This document shows, in pieces, positions 61,460-64,000 of a stretch of 64,000 bases of DNA; position 1 is the stretch's first letter, and each line of letters opens with the position of its first letter. This DNA comes from Trematomus loennbergii. Lineage: Eukaryota; Chordata; Actinopteri; Perciformes; Nototheniidae. The notes under the pieces are model-generated. The model had not been told where the DNA came from. It saw nothing but the letters and a program-made list of their open reading frames with translations, and ran no database searches. The DNA lies in the NCBI GenBank assembly GCA_012861695.1, contig JAAOOA010000196.1, positions 30,001-94,000 on the forward strand, read 5' to 3'. Both the position numbers and the translations under genes were made by a program.

Positions 61460-62264
61460 AGACAATATGAAAAAGATGACGTAAGCACAGAAGCAAAGCT
61501 GCACATCATCGGGGGCAACAGTTTAATCAGTTAATTAACAAACATGCATGTAAGCAAAAACACACACACACACACAGATAGAAGATATGATGTGTGCCAA
61601 GCGATAAAGGCTCTGCAGGGCAGGGTGTGTATGAGTGTGTGTGCTAAAAGAAAACATAAATAGATGAGTGTACTATACAAATGCTTGGGCTGACACACAC
61701 ACTCAGATTCGGATATGGTCACACACCTGCACAGAGACATAGTTAGACACACACACACACACCTCGCGGCGGTGGTGGCAGTTAGTCAGCAGACCAGCCA
61801 TGTGACGGGGTGGTGTGGTGTGGATTAGGGGGGCCAGTAAGCCTATTAGGGCGACAGGAGGGACCACCCGGCCTCCACAGCCACCACTCACACACACAGA
61901 GCACCCTAACACACAACTACAACGTTCCACAGACACAAGTGCAGCTTCTCACCACCATAGACGTACACACAGCAAGACACAAACACACACATTTTACATA
62001 GCTGATTTTTTTTGTCTTGGGGCTTAATTCTGCAGTGTAATTTGCTCTATATTGTGTGTGCCATCATTTTCTTATTCAGCCCATAATACCGTATGTGCTT
62101 CAATGGACAAAAATAATACATTTTAACTGCGTCGTGGCAGGAAATGGCAGCTTTTAGTGTTGTAATAGTGTGTGTGTGTGTGCTTAATGCCAGCTCACTG
62201 TGTGTTTTGTGGCAGTGTGTATGTGCCAGTGTAGGGAGGGGTCTCAGCGTGGGGGGTAATCAGC

Positions 62265-62325
62265 AGCATCTGTTGCCTCTCCTCAGGGCGATTAATTAGA
62301 TGAAATTAATTTGGGAAGCGTGTGT
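62265..62325. promoter_or_regulatory. Candidate non-coding regulatory block
   Basis: GGCGATTAATTAGATGAAAT followed by TAATTTGGGAAGCG: two overlapping homeodomain cores in a short unique block. Composition only. Confidence 0.2.
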
Positions 62326-64000
62326 GAATGTGTGATCCCATACGAGAATCCCTCCGCCTCACTACACACACACACACACGCACATTTACATCCAGTTTGA
62401 AACTATAATGCATATATTATTTCGAATGAACACACCAACAATAGACACATTTCTTCCGAACAAAAATAAATTAGGCCTTTTGAGTTCTCCAAACTATTTA
62501 AGAAATGAGAAACGAGCAAAAGGTGAAAACTTTGGAGACACATGCGTGCACACGAGCGCAAATTAATCCCAATTTGTCGGCCTCGGCACGGGAGAAACTT
62601 TGGGGATTTCATACTTCATACCAGCTTTTGTCACCTTTGCGTGAATAGCCAAGGGCTGAAATAATTGTGTTTTTCTTCCCCGAGGCCCAGCCAGCGCTCA
62701 CAAGCCACTGGCCTACGTAATGTGTTCCAGACAGAGAGAGGTGAAGAGGGGGGGGGGGGCACAATTCAGAGAGGGTGTGTGTAAAGGTGATGGAGGTGGG
62801 TCGGCCTGTGTGTGTGTGGTGGCTTTTCACCGTGTGAGATGACTATGTGACAGTGTGTGACTGTATGAGTGTGCGTAAGTGGGAGGAATGTGGCGTGGAT
62901 ACCGCCTTAATGGAGTTGGATGTGGTCCACAATAGACAGGACATCAACTCAGAGAGGAAGGGAAAAGAGGAAGGAGATGGAGAAGGGGAAAGAACAACAT
63001 GGCGGAAAGGGTGACAAGACTTCCATAAACCATGATCAAATATATCCTAAATATACTGTATATGGTTCAAATAGTCCAACACAGGTCTTTACATGCCGTA
63101 TAAAAGTGGACGGTTTTGCACACAGCCTACACTTGGACATCAGAACATTACATTTAATTCAAACTAAGCAAAGAAAAGATGTGTATTCACCATGACCTTT
63201 AACTACTCTATTATTGTGTAGGTTATGAGTATTGAAAAGAGGTGATTAAAAGCCATGAGTCTCCATTTTAAAACAGATATTCCCTATATGGAAACATGTA
63301 ACAACAGGCTGTCAAACAGTGTAAACAATGGTTTGTCAGCAGCAGCTATATATACACCTATATTCTGAATGACACTTATGTAATGCGAGTGAAAAAAAGG
63401 TGTGAGTGTGACTTGGAGAGAGTGAGTTCGGAGGGGGGGGGCTTGGAGTGTGTATCACTGTATATTCAATGTATTCAGACATGATAGCTTCTCACTTAAA
63501 TACAACAGTCCAGTGTGTGTGCGTGCGTTATTTAAATCCTCCCACAAAGCTTTGAAGATGAGGGAAGTTGGTCTACCATCTCCAGCTTTGGTTGATATGC
63601 AAACGCAGAGAAAATACACACACATACATACATACTGACTTTCATACACACATTAACCCCCCCCCCCACATGCACATACACACACACACACAAAAGAGCC
63701 TGTCAGCACAATGGCTTCAAATATAGCCGTCCAATCTTTTGACTCTCAATTTGCCCACCTTTTTGATAATACGCGTCCTATTTGAAAAAGGGTGAAAGGC
63801 AAGGGTAGCATGCAATTTAGAGATACTACTGTGTAGCCATTTCCAGCCACCTCTCTCTCTCTCTCTCCACTTCCTCTTCTTCGCTCTCTCTCTCTCTCTC
63901 TCCATCTTTTGATTATGCGATTCGCCTTGGCAGACGAACAAATAGAGGAGAGAAAAAGGTAGTGTTTGACACTGCCATTTTCAATGACAAAAATACAATC

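Overview
This window is eukaryotic, from a ray-finned fish. The grounds are GT-AG split exons of a vertebrate gene, very many long (CA)n/(GT)n arrays, tRNA-derived SINEs, 3' ends of LINEs, and short DNA transposons with hAT-type 8-bp or piggyBac-type TTAA target duplications. Most long open frames are translations of dinucleotide arrays and are not genes.

One protein gene can be supported, and it spans the whole window on the minus strand: EHBP1 (EH-domain-binding protein 1). It was assembled exon by exon from recognised protein segments, splice sites and codon phases. In transcript order the exons are 49668-49849, 47622-47761, 44594-44713, 41521-41658, 40457-40706, 38214-38458, 19217-19395, 18299-18347, 10811-11580, a probable microexon at 7144-7178, and 6779-6924. 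They encode the end of the N-terminal C2 domain, the acidic linker with four NPF motifs, the calponin-homology (CH) domain, a low-complexity linker and the start of a basic helical segment. The first C2 exons should lie beyond 64000. The C-terminal bMERB domain and CAAX-type end should lie to the left of position 1.

Three of these exons need small reading-frame corrections, each consistent with the loss of one base: two in 38214-38458, one in 10811-11580 and one in 6779-6924. The same kind of one-base loss interrupts most of the long CA arrays. The simplest reading is residual long-read indel error, not a dead gene, because splice sites and flanking frames are intact.

Region by region: 1-6778 is intron with an 18-bp minisatellite and a TTAA-type MITE. 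6779-11580 holds the last exons of the window. 9605-10455 and 12030-13185 are the arms of an inverted duplication that brackets the largest exon, each arm with its own SINE insertion. 18299-19395 carries the CH-domain exons beside a LINE tail and a CA tract that starts almost at the 5' splice site. 19396-38213 is an 18.8-kb intron with a composite minisatellite at 23 kb, several MITEs and homeodomain-motif-rich AT blocks that look like candidate regulatory elements. 38214-49849 is the exon-dense linker and C2 region. 49850-64000 is intron only.

No new defence, biosynthetic or mobile gene system was found. The most notable items are the exon-bracketing inverted duplication, the repeat tracts at 5' splice sites, the shared orientation of the longest arrays, and the composite minisatellite family found at two intronic sites.
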